Both the position numbers and the translations under genes were made by a program. This document shows, piece by piece, positions 11,386 through 25,100 of a DNA stretch of 64,000 nt. Source of the DNA: Anopheles merus (taxonomy: Eukaryota > Arthropoda > Insecta > Diptera > Culicidae); contig NW_024427643.1 in assembly GCF_017562075.2 (NCBI RefSeq), forward strand, positions 49,750 through 113,749, given 5' to 3'. Numbering within the stretch: position 1 is the stretch's first letter; each line of letters opens with the position of its first letter. Under the pieces are notes generated by a model. It did no database searches. It was not told the DNA's origin and was given only the letters and a program-made list of their open reading frames with translations.

Positions 11386-14300
11386 CGAAACTCATGAAAA
11401 AAGCAATTTGGACGAAAAAAACCTCTAACTTTAAACGGCCATAACTTTTGAACCAGAAGAGATAGAGACATAATTTTTTCACCGTTGGAAAGGAAATTAA
11501 AAGTTGGGCAATACAAATTTTTTTTATATTGAGCTCAGAGCAACGCAGGATCTGGTAAATGGCCTCTGAAGTGAAGGGTTTTTACCAACTTAAAAGAGAA
11601 TCTTGATGTTTTTGGAACATGTGTGTTGCTGTATGCATTGTCTTCAATGCACTTGGAATGACTTTGGGACACCTTTCAACATCACCCCAAGTGTCTCCAA
11701 TGCACTTGGAATGACTTTGGGTCACCTTCTAACATCACCCCAAGTGTCTCCAATGCACTTGGAATGACTTTGGGTCACCTTCCAACATCACCCCAAGTGT
11801 CCCCAATGCACTTGAAATGACTTTGGGACACCTTCCAACATCACCCCAAGTGTCTCCAATGCACTTGGAATGACTTTTGGACACCTTCCAACATCACCCC
11901 AAGTGTGTCCAATGCACTTGGAATTACTTTGGGACACCATCCAACATCACCCCAAGTGTCTCCAATGCACTTGAAATGACTTTGGGACACCTTCCAACAT
12001 CACCCCAAGTGTCTCCAATGCACTTGGAATGACCTTGGAACACCTTCGAAACTCATGAAAAAAGCAATTTGGACGAAAAAAACCTCTAACTTTAAACGGC
12101 CATAACTTTTGAACCAGAAGAGATAGAGACATAATTTTTTCACCGTTGGAAAGGAAATTAAAAGTTGGGCAATACAAATTTTTTTTATATTAAGCTCAGA
12201 GCAACGCAGGATCTAGTAAATGGCCTCTGAAATGAAGGGTTTTTACGAACGTAAAAGAGAATCTTGATGTTTTTGGAACATGTGTGTTGCTGTATGCATT
12301 GTCTTCAATGCACTTGGAATGACTTTGGGTCACCTTCCAACATCACCCCAAGTGTCCCCAATGCACTTGAAATGACTTTGGGACACCTTCCAACATCACC
12401 CCAAGTGTCTTCAATGCACTTGGAATGACTTTTGGACACCTTCCAACATCACCCCAAGTGTCCCCAATGCACTTGGAATGACTTTTGGACACCTTCCAAC
12501 ATCACCCCAAGTGTCTCCAATGCACTTGGAATGACTTTTGGACACCTTCCAACATTACCCCAAGTGTCCCCAATGCACTTGAAATGACCTTGGAACACCT
12601 TCGAAACTCATGAAAAAAGCAATTTGGACGAAAAAAACCTCTAACTTTAAACGGCCATAACTTTTGAACCAGAAGAGATAGAGACATAATTTTTTCACCG
12701 TTGGAAAGGAAATTAAAAGTTGGGCAATAAAAATTTTTTTTATATTGAGCTCAGAGCAACGCAGGATCTGGTAAATGGCCTCTGAAGTGAAGGGTTTTTA
12801 CCAACTTAAAAGAGAATCTTGATGTTTTTGGAACATGTGTGTTGCTGTATGCATTGTCTTCAATGCACTTGGAATGACTTTGGGACACCTTTCAACATCA
12901 CCCCAAGTGTCTCCAATGCACTTGGAATGACTTTGGGTCACCTTCTAACATCACCCCAAGTGTCTCCAATGCACTTGGAATGACTTTGGGTCACCTTCCA
13001 ACATCACCCCAAGTGTCCCCAATGCACTTGAAATGACTTTGGGACACCTTCCAACATCACCCCAAGTGTCTCCAATGCACTTGGAATGACTTTGGGACAC
13101 CTTTCAACATCACCCCAAGTGTCTCCAATGCACTTGGAATGACTTTGGGTCACCTTCCAACATCACCCCAAGTGTCCCCAATGCACTTGGAATGACTTTG
13201 GGACACCTTCCAACATCACCCCAAGTGTCCCCAATGCACTTGGAATGACTTTTGGACACCTTCCAACATCACCCCAAGTGTCTCCAATGCACTTGGAATG
13301 ACTTTTGGACACCTTCCAACATCACCCCAAGTGTCCCCAATGCACTTGAAATGACCTTGGAACACCTTCGAAATTCATGAAAAAAGCAATTTGGACGAAA
13401 AAAACCTCTAACTTTAAACGGCCATAACTTTTGAACCAGAAGAGATAGAGACATAATTTTTTCACCGTTGGAAAGGAAATTAAAAGTTGGGCAATACAAA
13501 TTTTTTTTATATTGAGCTCAGAGCAACGCAGGATCTGGTAAATGGCCTCTGAAGTGAAGGGTTTTTACCAACTTAAAAGAGAATCTTGATGTTTTTGGAA
13601 CATGTGTGTTGCTGTATGCATTGTCTTCAATGCACTTGGAATGACTTTGGGACACCTTTCAACATCACCCCAAGTGTCTCCAATGCACTTGGAATGACTT
13701 TGGGTCACCTTCTAACATCACCCCAAGTGTCTCCAATGCACTTGGAATGACTTTGGGTCACCTTCCAACATCACCCCAAGTGTCCCCAATGCACTTGAAA
13801 TGACTTTGGGACACCTTCCAACATCACCCCAAGTGTCTCCAATGCACTTGGAATGACTTTTGGACACCTTCCAACATCACCCCAAGTGTCCCCAATGCAC
13901 TTGAAATGACCTTGGAACACCTTCGAAACTCATGAAAAAAGCAATTTGGACGAAAAAAACCTCTAACTTTAAACGGCCATAACTTTTGAACCAGAAGAGA
14001 TAGAGACATAATTTTTTCACCGTTGGAAAGGAAATTAAAAGTTGGGCAATACAAATTTTTTTTATATTAAGCTCAGAGCAACGCAGGATCTAGTAAATGG
14101 CCTCTGAAATGAAGGGTTTTTACGAACGTAAAAGAGAATCTTGATGTTTTTGGAACATGTGTGTTGCTGTATGCATTGTCTCCAATGCACTTGGAATGAC
14201 TTTGGGACACCTTTCAACATCACCCCAAGTGTCTCCAATGCACTTGGAATGACTTTGGGTCACCTTCCAACATCACCCCAAGTGTCCCCAATGCACTTGG

Positions 14301-14478
14301 AATGACTTTGGGACACCTTCCAACATCACCCCAAGTGTCCCCAATGCACTTGGAATGACTTTTGGACACCTTCCAACATCACCCCAAGTGTCTCCAATGC
14401 ACTTGGAATGACTTTTGGACACCTTCCAACATCACCCCAAGTGTCCCCAATGCACTTGAAATGACCTTGGAACACCTT
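11386..14478. repeat. 3.09-kb five-unit higher-order repeat, copy 2
   Basis: Cores start at 11386, 12047, 12602, 13369 and 13924, with spacings 661, 555, 767, 555 and 555. The offset from copy 1 is 3090-3093 bp throughout. The few differences are T-run lengths, for example one T fewer after several cores in copy 1. This makes it a recent tandem duplication. Confidence 0.9.
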
Positions 14479-15641
14479 CGAAACTCATGAAAAAAGCAAT
14501 TTGGACGAAAAAAACCTCTAACTTTAAACGGCCATAACTTTTGAACCAGAAGAGATAGAGACATAATTTTTTCACCGTTGGAAAGGAAATTAAAAGTTGG
14601 GCAATACAAATTTTTTTTATATTGAGCTCAGAGCAACGCAGGATCTGGTAAATGGCCTCTGAAGTGAAGGGTTTTTACCAACTTAAAAGAGAATCTTGAT
14701 GTTTTTGGAACATGTGTGTTGCTGTATGCATTGTCTTCAATGCACTTGGAATGACTTTGGGACACCTTTCAACATCACCCCAAGTGTCTCCAATGCACTT
14801 GGAATGACTTTGGGTCACCTTCTAACATCACCCCAAGTGTCTCCAATGCACTTGGAATGACTTTGGGTCACCTTCCAACATCACCCCAAGTGTCCCCAAT
14901 GCACTTGAAATGACTTTGGGACACCTTCCAACATCACCCCAAGTGTCTCCAATGCACTTGGAATGACTTTTGGACACCTTCCAACATCACCCCAAGTGTC
15001 CCCAATGCACTTGAAATGACCTTGGAACACCTTCGAAACTCATGAAAAAAGCAATTTGGACGAAAAAAACCTCTAACTTTAAACGGCCATAACTTTTGAA
15101 CCAGAAGAGATAGAGACATAATTTTTTCACCGTTGGAAAGGAAATTAAAAGTTGGGCAATACAAATTTTTTTTATATTGAGCTCAGAGCAACGCAGGATC
15201 TGGTAAATGGCCTCTGAAGTGAAGGGTTTTTACGAACTTAAAAGAGAATCTTGATGTTTTTGGAACATGTGTGTTGCTGTATGCATTGTCTTCAATGCAC
15301 TTGGAATGACTTTGGGTCACCTTCCAACATCACCCCAAGTGTCCCCAATGCACTTGGAATTATTTTGGGACACCTTCCAACATCACCCCAAGTGTCTCCA
15401 ATGCACTTGGAATGACTTTGGGTCACCTTCCAACATCACCCCAAGTGTCCCCAATGCACTTGAAATGACTTTGGGACACCTTCCAACATCACCCCAAGTG
15501 TCTCCAATGCACTTGGAATGACTTTTGGACACCTTCCAACATCACCCCAAGTGTCCCCAATGCACTTGGAATGACTTTTGGACACCTTCCAACATTACCC
15601 CAAGTGTCCCCAATGCACTTGAAATGACCTTGGAACACCTT
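14479..15641. repeat. Family A linking units 555 and 608
   Basis: Cores start at 14479 and 15034. The second is haplotype gamma, is followed by the GGAATTATTTT monomer near 15357, and has six monomers instead of the seven usual for that type. These units connect the 3.09-kb blocks to the next duplicated region. Confidence 0.86.
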
Positions 15642-18600
15642 CGAAACTCATGAAAAAAGCAATTTGGACGAAAAAAACCTCTAACTTTAAACGGCCATAA
15701 CTTTTGAACCAGAAGAGATAGAGACATAATTTTTTCACCGTTGGAAAGGAAATTAAAAGTTGGGCAATACAAATTTTTTTTATATTAAGCTCAGAGCAAC
15801 GCAGGATCTAGTAAATGGCCTCTGAAATGAAGGGTTTTTACGAACGTAAAAGAGAATCTTGATGTTTTTGGAACATGTGTGTTGCTGTATGCATTGTCTC
15901 CAATGCACTTGGAATGACTTTGGGACACCTTTCAACATCACCCCAAGTGTCTCCAATGCACTTGGAATGACTTTGGGTCACCTTCCAACATCACCCCAAG
16001 TGTCCCCAATGCACTTGGAATGACTTTGGGACACCTTCCAACATCACCCCAAGTGTCCCCAATGCACTTGGAATGACTTTTGGACACCTTCCAACATCAC
16101 CCCAAGTGTCTCCAATGCACTTGGAATGACTTTTGGACACCTTCCAACATCACCCCAAGTGTCCCCAATGCACTTGAAATGACCTTGGAACACCTTCGAA
16201 ACTCATGAAAAAAGCAATTTGGACGAAAAAAACCTCTAACTTTAAACGGCCATAACTTTTGAACCAGAAGAGATAGAGACATAATTTTTTCACCGTTGGA
16301 AAGGAAATTAAAAGTTGGGCAATACAAATTTTTTTTATATTGAGCTCAGAGCAACGCAGGATCTGGTAAATGGCCTCTGAAGTGAAGGGTTTTTACCAAC
16401 TTAAAAGAGAATCTTGATGTTTTTGGAACATGTGTGTTGCTGTATGCATTGTCTTCAATGCACTTGGAATGACTTTGGGACACCTTTCAACATCACCCCA
16501 AGTGTCTCCAATGCACTTGGAATGACTTTGGGTCACCTTCTAACATCACCCCAAGTGTCTCCAATGCACTTGGAATGACTTTGGGTCACCTTCCAACATC
16601 ACCCCAAGTGTCCCCAATGCACTTGAAATGACTTTGGGACACCTTCCAACATCACCCCAAGTGTCTCCAATGCACTTGGAATGACTTTTGGACACCTTCC
16701 AACATCACCCCAAGTGTCCCCAATGCACTTGAAATGACCTTGGAACACCTTCGAAACTCATGAAAAAAGCAATTTGGACGAAAAAAACCTCTAACTTTAA
16801 ACGGCCATAACTTTTGAACCAGAAGAGATAGAGACATAATTTTTTCACCGTTGGAAAGGAAATTAAAAGTTGGGCAATACAAATTTTTTTTATATTGAGC
16901 TCAGAGCAACGCAGGATCTAGTAAATGGCCTCTGAAATGAAGGGTTTTTACGAACGTAAAAGAGAATCTTGATGTTTTTGGAACATGTGTGTTGCTGTAT
17001 GCATTGTCTCCAATGCACTTGGAATGACTTTGGGACACCTTTCAACATCACCCCAAGTGTCTCCAATGCACTTGGAATGACTTTGGGTCACCTTCCAACA
17101 TCACCCCAAGTGTCCCCAATGCACTTGGAATGACTTTGGGACACCTTCCAACATCACCCCAAGTGTCCCCAATGCACTTGGAATGACTTTTGGACACCTT
17201 CCAACATCACCCCAAGTGTCTCCAATGCACTTGGAATGACTTTTGGACACCTTCCAACATCACCCCAAGTGTCCCCAATGCACTTGAAATGACCTTGGAA
17301 CACCTTCGAAACTCATGAAAAAAGCAATTTGGACGAAAAAAACCTCTAACTTTAAACGGCCATAACTTTTGAACCAGAAGAGATAGAGACATAATTTTTT
17401 CACCGTTGGAAAGGAAATTAAAAGTTGGGCAATACAAATTTTTTTTATATTGAGCTCAGAGCAACGCAGGATCTGGTAAATGGCCTCTGAAGTGAAGGGT
17501 TTTTACCAACTTAAAAGAGAATCTTGATGTTTTTGGAACATGTGTGTTGCTGTATGCATTGTCTTCAATGCACTTGGAATGACTTTGGGACACCTTTCAA
17601 CATCACCCCAAGTGTCTCCAATGCACTTGGAATGACTTTGGGTCACCTTCTAACATCACCCCAAGTGTCTCCAATGCACTTGGAATGACTTTGGGTCACC
17701 TTCCAACATCACCCCAAGTGTCCCCAATGCACTTGAAATGACTTTGGGACACCTTCCAACATCACCCCAAGTGTCTCCAATGCACTTGGAATGACTTTTG
17801 GACACCTTCCAACATCACCCCAAGTGTCCCCAATGCACTTGAAATGACCTTGGAACACCTTCGAAACTCATGAAAAAAGCAATTTGGACGAAAAAAACCT
17901 CTAACTTTAAACGGCCATAACTTTTGAACCAGAAGAGATAGAGACATAATTTTTTCACCGTTGGAAAGGAAATTAAAAGTTGGGCAATACAAATTTTTTT
18001 TATATTGAGCTCAGAGCAACGCAGGATCTGGTAAATGGCCTCTGAAGTGAAGGGTTTTTACGAACTTAAAAGAGAATCTTGATGTTTTTGGAACATGTGT
18101 GTTGCTGTATGCATTGTCTTCAATGCACTTGGAATGACTTTGGGTCACCTTCCAACATCACCCCAAGTGTCCCCAATGCACTTGGAATTATTTTGGGACA
18201 CCTTCCAACATCACCCCAAGTGTCTCCAATGCACTTGGAATGACTTTGGGTCACCTTCCAACATCACCCCAAGTGTCCCCAATGCACTTGAAATGACTTT
18301 GGGACACCTTCCAACATCACCCCAAGTGTCTCCAATGCACTTGGAATGACTTTTGGACACCTTCCAACATCACCCCAAGTGTCCCCAATGCACTTGGAAT
18401 GACTTTTGGACACCTTCCAACATCACCCCAAGTGTCTCCAATGCACTTGGAATGACTTTTGGACACCTTCCAACATTACCCCAAGTGTCCCCAATGCACT
18501 TGAAATGACCTTGGAACACCTTCGAAACTCATGAAAAAAGCAATTTGGACGAAAAAAACCTCTAACTTTAAACGGCCATAACTTTTGAACCAGAAGAGAT

Positions 18601-19077
18601 AGAGACATAATTTTTTCACCGTTGGAAAGGAAATTAAAAGTTGGGCAATACAAATTTTTTTTATATTGAGCTCAGAGCAACGCAGGATCTGGTAAATGGC
18701 CTCTGAAGTGAAGGGTTTTTACCAACTTAAAAGAGAATCTTGATGTTTTTGGAACATGTGTGTTGCTGTATGCATTGTCTTCAATGCACTTGGAATGACT
18801 TTGGGACACCTTCCAACATCACCCCAAGTGTCCCCAATGCACTTGGAATGACTTTGGGTCACCTTCCAACATCACCCCAAGTGTCTCCAATGCACTTGGA
18901 ATGACTTTGGGTCACCTTCCAACATCACCCCAAGTGTCCCCAATGCACTTGAAATGACTTTGGGACACCTTCCAACATCACCCCAAGTGTCTCCAATGCA
19001 CTTGGAATGACTTTTGGACACCTTCCAACATCACCCCAAGTGTCCCCAATGCACTTGAAATGACCTTGGAACACCTT
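15642..19077. repeat. Family A duplicated segment, upstream copy
   Basis: Cores start at 15642, 16197, 16752, 17307, 17862 and 18523 (spacings 555 four times, 661, 555). The same series occurs at 23280-26715, offset 7638 bp. Both copies have an unusual hybrid core that is alpha/gamma on the left and beta on the right (16752 and 24390). Confidence 0.87.
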
Positions 19078-22000
19078 CGAAACTCATGAAAAAAGCAATT
19101 TGGACGAAAAAAACCTCTAACTTTAAACGGCCATAACTTTTGAACCAGAAGAGATAGAGACATAATTTTTTCACCGTTGGAAAGGAAATTAAAAGTTGGG
19201 CAATACAAATTTTTTTTATATTGAGCTCAGAGCAACGCAGGATCTGGTAAATGGCCTCTGAAGTGAAGGGTTTTTACGAACTTAAAAGAGAATCTTGATG
19301 TTTTTGGAACATGTGTGTTGCTGTATGCATTGTCTTCAATGCACTTGGAATGACTTTGGGTCACCTTCCAACATCACCCCAAGTGTCCCCAATGCACTTG
19401 GAATTATTTTGGGACACCTTCCAACATCACCCCAAGTGTCTCCAATGCACTTGGAATGACTTTGGGTCACCTTCCAACATCACCCCAAGTGTCCCCAATG
19501 CACTTGAAATGACTTTGGGACACCTTCCAACATCACCCCAAGTGTCTCCAATGCACTTGGAATGACTTTTGGACACCTTCCAACATCACCCCAAGTGTCC
19601 CCAATGCACTTGGAATGACTTTTGGACACCTTCCAACATCACCCCAAGTGTCTCCAATGCACTTGGAATGACTTTTGGACACCTTCCAACATCACCCCAA
19701 GTGTCCCCAATGCACTTGAAATGACCTTGGAACACCTTCGAAACTCATGAAAAAAGCAATTTGGACGAAAAAAACCTCTAACTTTAAACGGCCATAACTT
19801 TTGAACCAGAAGAGATAGAGACATAATTTTTTCACCGTTGGAAAGGAAATTAAAAGTTGGGCAATACAAATTTTTTTTATATTGAGCTCAGAGCAACGCA
19901 GGATCTGGTAAATGGCCTCTGAAGTGAAGGGTTTTTACCAACTTAAAAGAGAATCTTGATGTTTTTGGAACATGTGTGTTGCTGTATGCATTGTCTTCAA
20001 TGCACTTGGAATGACTTTGGGACACCTTTCAACATCACCCCAAGTGTCTCCAATGCACTTGGAATGACTTTGGGTCACCTTCTAACATCACCCCAAGTGT
20101 CTCCAATGCACTTGGAATGACTTTGGGTCACCTTCCAACATCACCCCAAGTGTCCCCAATGCACTTGAAATGACTTTGGGACACCTTCCAACATCACCCC
20201 AAGTGTCTCCAATGCACTTGGAATGACTTTTGGACACCTTCCAACATCACCCCAAGTGTCCCCAATGCACTTGAAATGACCTTGGAACACCTTCGAAACT
20301 CATGAAAAAAGCAATTTGGACGAAAAAAACCTCTAACTTTAAACGGCCATAACTTTTGAACCAGAAGAGATAGAGACATAATTTTTTCACCGTTGGAAAG
20401 GAAATTAAAAGTTGGGCAATACAAATTTTTTTATATTGAGCTCAGAGCAACGCAGGATCTGGTAAATGGCCTCTGAAGTGAAGGGTTTTTACGAACTTAA
20501 AAGAGAATCTTGATGTTTTTGGAACATGTGTGTTGCTGTATGCATTGTCTTCAATGCACTTGGAATGACTTTGGGTCACCTTCCAACATCACCCCAAGTG
20601 TCCCCAATGCACTTGGAATTATTTTGGGACACCTTCCAACATCACCCCAAGTGTCTCCAATGCACTTGGAATGACTTTGGGTCACCTTCCAACATCACCC
20701 CAAGTGTCCCCAATGCACTTGAAATGACTTTGGGACACCTTCCAACATCACCCCAAGTGTCTCCAATGCACTTGGAATGACTTTTGGACACCTTCCAACA
20801 TCACCCCAAGTGTCCCCAATGCACTTGGAATGACTTTTGGACACCTTCCAACATCACCCCAAGTGTCTCCAATGCACTTGGAATGACTTTTGGACACCTT
20901 CCAACATTACCCCAAGTGTCCCCAATGCACTTGAAATGACCTTGGAACACCTTCGAAACTCATGAAAAAAGCAATTTGGACGAAAAAAACCTCTAACTTT
21001 AAACGGCCATAACTTTTGAACCAGAAGAGATAGAGACATAATTTTTTCACCGTTGGAAAGGAAATTAAAAGTTGGGCAATACAAATTTTTTTTATATTGA
21101 GCTCAGAGCAACGCAGGATCTGGTAAATGGCCTCTGAAGTGAAGGGTTTTTACCAACTTAAAAGAGAATCTTGATGTTTTTGGAACATGTGTGTTGCTGT
21201 ATGCATTGTCTTCAATGCACTTGGAATGACTTTGGGACACCTTTCAACATCACCCCAAGTGTCTCCAATGCACTTGGAATGACTTTGGGTCACCTTCTAA
21301 CATCACCCCAAGTGTCTCCAATGCACTTGGAATGACTTTGGGTCACCTTCCAACATCACCCCAAGTGTCCCCAATGCACTTGAAATGACTTTGGGACACC
21401 TTCCAACATCACCCCAAGTGTCTCCAATGCACTTGGAATGACTTTTGGACACCTTCCAACATCACCCCAAGTGTCCCCAATGCACTTGAAATGACCTTGG
21501 AACACCTTCGAAACTCATGAAAAAAGCAATTTGGACGAAAAAAACCTCTAACTTTAAACGGCCATAACTTTTGAACCAGAAGAGATAGAGACATAATTTT
21601 TTCACCGTTGGAAAGGAAATTAAAAGTTGGGCAATACAAATTTTTTTTATATTGAGCTCAGAGCAACGCAGGATCTGGTAAATGGCCTCTGAAGTGAAGG
21701 GTTTTTACGAACTTAAAAGAGAATCTTGATGTTTTTGGAACATGTGTGTTGCTGTATGCATTGTCTTCAATGCACTTGGAATGACTTTGGGTCACCTTCC
21801 AACATCACCCCAAGTGTCCCCAATGCACTTGGAATTATTTTGGGACACCTTCCAACATCACCCCAAGTGTCTCCAATGCACTTGGAATGACTTTGGGTCA
21901 CCTTCCAACATCACCCCAAGTGTCCCCAATGCACTTGAAATGACTTTGGGACACCTTCCAACATCACCCCAAGTGTCTCCAATGCACTTGGAATGACTTT

Positions 22001-22169
22001 TGGACACCTTCCAACATCACCCCAAGTGTCCCCAATGCACTTGGAATGACTTTTGGACACCTTCCAACATCACCCCAAGTGTCTCCAATGCACTTGGAAT
22101 GACTTTTGGACACCTTCCAACATTACCCCAAGTGTCCCCAATGCACTTGAAATGACCTTGGAACACCTT
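17862..22169. repeat. 1,216-bp dimeric higher-order repeat, run 1
   Basis: Gamma units of 661 bp (17862, 19078, 20294, 21509) alternate with alpha units of 555 bp (18523, 19739, 20954). This gives three dimers plus one extra gamma unit. Every gamma unit here has TACGAACTT in the core and a GGAATTATTTT monomer two monomers later. Core haplotype and tract length are strictly linked, so the amplified unit is the dimer. The run overlaps the segments duplicated at 15.6-19.1 kb and 21-27 kb. Confidence 0.89.
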
Positions 22170-25100
22170 CGAAACTCATGAAAAAAGCAATTTGGACGAA
22201 AAAAACCTCTAACTTTAAACGGCCATAACTTTTGAACCAGAAGAGATAGAGACAAAATTTTTTCACCGTTGGAAAGGAAATTAAAAGTTGGGCAATACAA
22301 ATTTTTTTTATATTGAGCTCAGAGCAACGCAGGATCTGGTAAATGGCCTCTGAAGTGAAGGGTTTTTACCAACTTAAAAGAGAATCTTGATGTTTTTGGA
22401 ACATGTGTGTTGCTGTATGCATTGTCTTCAATGCACTTGGAATGACTTTGGGACACCTTTCAACATCACCCCAAGTGTCTCCAATGCACTTGGAATGACT
22501 TTGGGTCACCTTCCAACATCACCCCAAGTGTCCCCAATGCACTTGAAATGACTTTGGGACACCTTCCAACATCACCCCAAGTGTCTCCAATGCACTTGGA
22601 ATGACTTTTGGACACCTTCCAACATCACCCCAAGTGTCCCCAATGCACTTGGAATGACTTTTGGACACCTTCCAACATCACCCCAAGTGTCTCCAATGCA
22701 CTTGGAATGACTTTTGGACACCTTCCAACATTACCCCAAGTGTCCCCAATGCACTTGAAATGACCTTGGAACACCTTCGAAACTCATGAAAAAAGCAATT
22801 TGGACGAAAAAAACCTCTAACTTTAAACGGCCATAACTTTTGAACCAGAAGAGATAGAGACATAATTTTTTCACCGTTGGAAAGGAAATTAAAAGTTGGG
22901 CAATACAATTTTTTTTTATATTGAGCTCAGAGCAACGCAGGATCTGGTAAATGGCCTCTGAAGTGAAGGGTTTTTACCAACTTAAAAGAGAATCTTGATG
23001 TTTTTGGAACATGTGTGTTGCTGTATGCATTGTCTCCAATGCACTTGGAATGACTTTGGGACACCTTTCAACATCACCCCAAGTGTCTCCAATGCACTTG
23101 AAATGACTTTGGGACACCTTCCAACATCACCCCAAGTGTCTCCAATGCACTTGGAATGACTTTTGGACACCTTCCAACATCACCCCAAGTGTCCCCAATG
23201 CACTTGGAATGACTTTTGGACACCTTCCAACATTACCCCAAGTGTCCCCAATGCACTTGAAATGACCTTGGAACACCTTCGAAACTCATGAAAAAAGCAA
23301 TTTGGACGAAAAAAACCTCTAACTTTAAACGGCCATAACTTTTGAACCAGAAGAGATAGAGACATAATTTTTTCACCGTTGGAAAGGAAATTAAAAGTTG
23401 GGCAATACAAATTTTTTTTATATTAAGCTCAGAGCAACGCAGGATCTAGTAAATGGCCTCTGAAATGAAGGGTTTTTACGAACGTAAAAGAGAATCTTGA
23501 TGTTTTTGGAACATGTGTGTTGCTGTATGCATTGTCTCCAATGCACTTGGAATGACTTTGGGACACCTTTCAACATCACCCCAAGTGTCTCCAATGCACT
23601 TGGAATGACTTTGGGTCACCTTCCAACATCACCCCAAGTGTCCCCAATGCACTTGGAATGACTTTGGGACACCTTCCAACATCACCCCAAGTGTCCCCAA
23701 TGCACTTGGAATGACTTTTGGACACCTTCCAACATCACCCCAAGTGTCTCCAATGCACTTGGAATGACTTTTGGACACCTTCCAACATCACCCCAAGTGT
23801 CCCCAATGCACTTGAAATGACCTTGGAACACCTTCGAAACTCATGAAAAAAGCAATTTGGACGAAAAAAACCTCTAACTTTAAACGGCCATAACTTTTGA
23901 ACCAGAAGAGATAGAGACATAATTTTTTCACCGTTGGAAAGGAAATTAAAAGTTGGGCAATACAAATTTTTTTTATATTGAGCTCAGAGCAACGCAGGAT
24001 CTGGTAAATGGCCTCTGAAGTGAAGGGTTTTTACCAACTTAAAAGAGAATCTTGATGTTTTTGGAACATGTGTGTTGCTGTATGCATTGTCTTCAATGCA
24101 CTTGGAATGACTTTGGGACACCTTTCAACATCACCCCAAGTGTCTCCAATGCACTTGGAATGACTTTGGGTCACCTTCTAACATCACCCCAAGTGTCTCC
24201 AATGCACTTGGAATGACTTTGGGTCACCTTCCAACATCACCCCAAGTGTCCCCAATGCACTTGAAATGACTTTGGGACACCTTCCAACATCACCCCAAGT
24301 GTCTCCAATGCACTTGGAATGACTTTTGGACACCTTCCAACATCACCCCAAGTGTCCCCAATGCACTTGAAATGACCTTGGAACACCTTCGAAACTCATG
24401 AAAAAAGCAATTTGGACGAAAAAAACCTCTAACTTTAAACGGCCATAACTTTTGAACCAGAAGAGATAGAGACATAATTTTTTCACCGTTGGAAAGGAAA
24501 TTAAAAGTTGGGCAATACAAATTTTTTTTATATTGAGCTCAGAGCAACGCAGGATCTAGTAAATGGCCTCTGAAATGAAGGGTTTTTACGAACGTAAAAG
24601 AGAATCTTGATGTTTTTGGAACATGTGTGTTGCTGTATGCATTGTCTCCAATGCACTTGGAATGACTTTGGGACACCTTTCAACATCACCCCAAGTGTCT
24701 CCAATGCACTTGGAATGACTTTGGGTCACCTTCCAACATCACCCCAAGTGTCCCCAATGCACTTGGAATGACTTTGGGACACCTTCCAACATCACCCCAA
24801 GTGTCCCCAATGCACTTGGAATGACTTTTGGACACCTTCCAACATCACCCCAAGTGTCTCCAATGCACTTGGAATGACTTTTGGACACCTTCCAACATCA
24901 CCCCAAGTGTCCCCAATGCACTTGAAATGACCTTGGAACACCTTCGAAACTCATGAAAAAAGCAATTTGGACGAAAAAAACCTCTAACTTTAAACGGCCA
25001 TAACTTTTGAACCAGAAGAGATAGAGACATAATTTTTTCACCGTTGGAAAGGAAATTAAAAGTTGGGCAATACAAATTTTTTTTATATTGAGCTCAGAGC

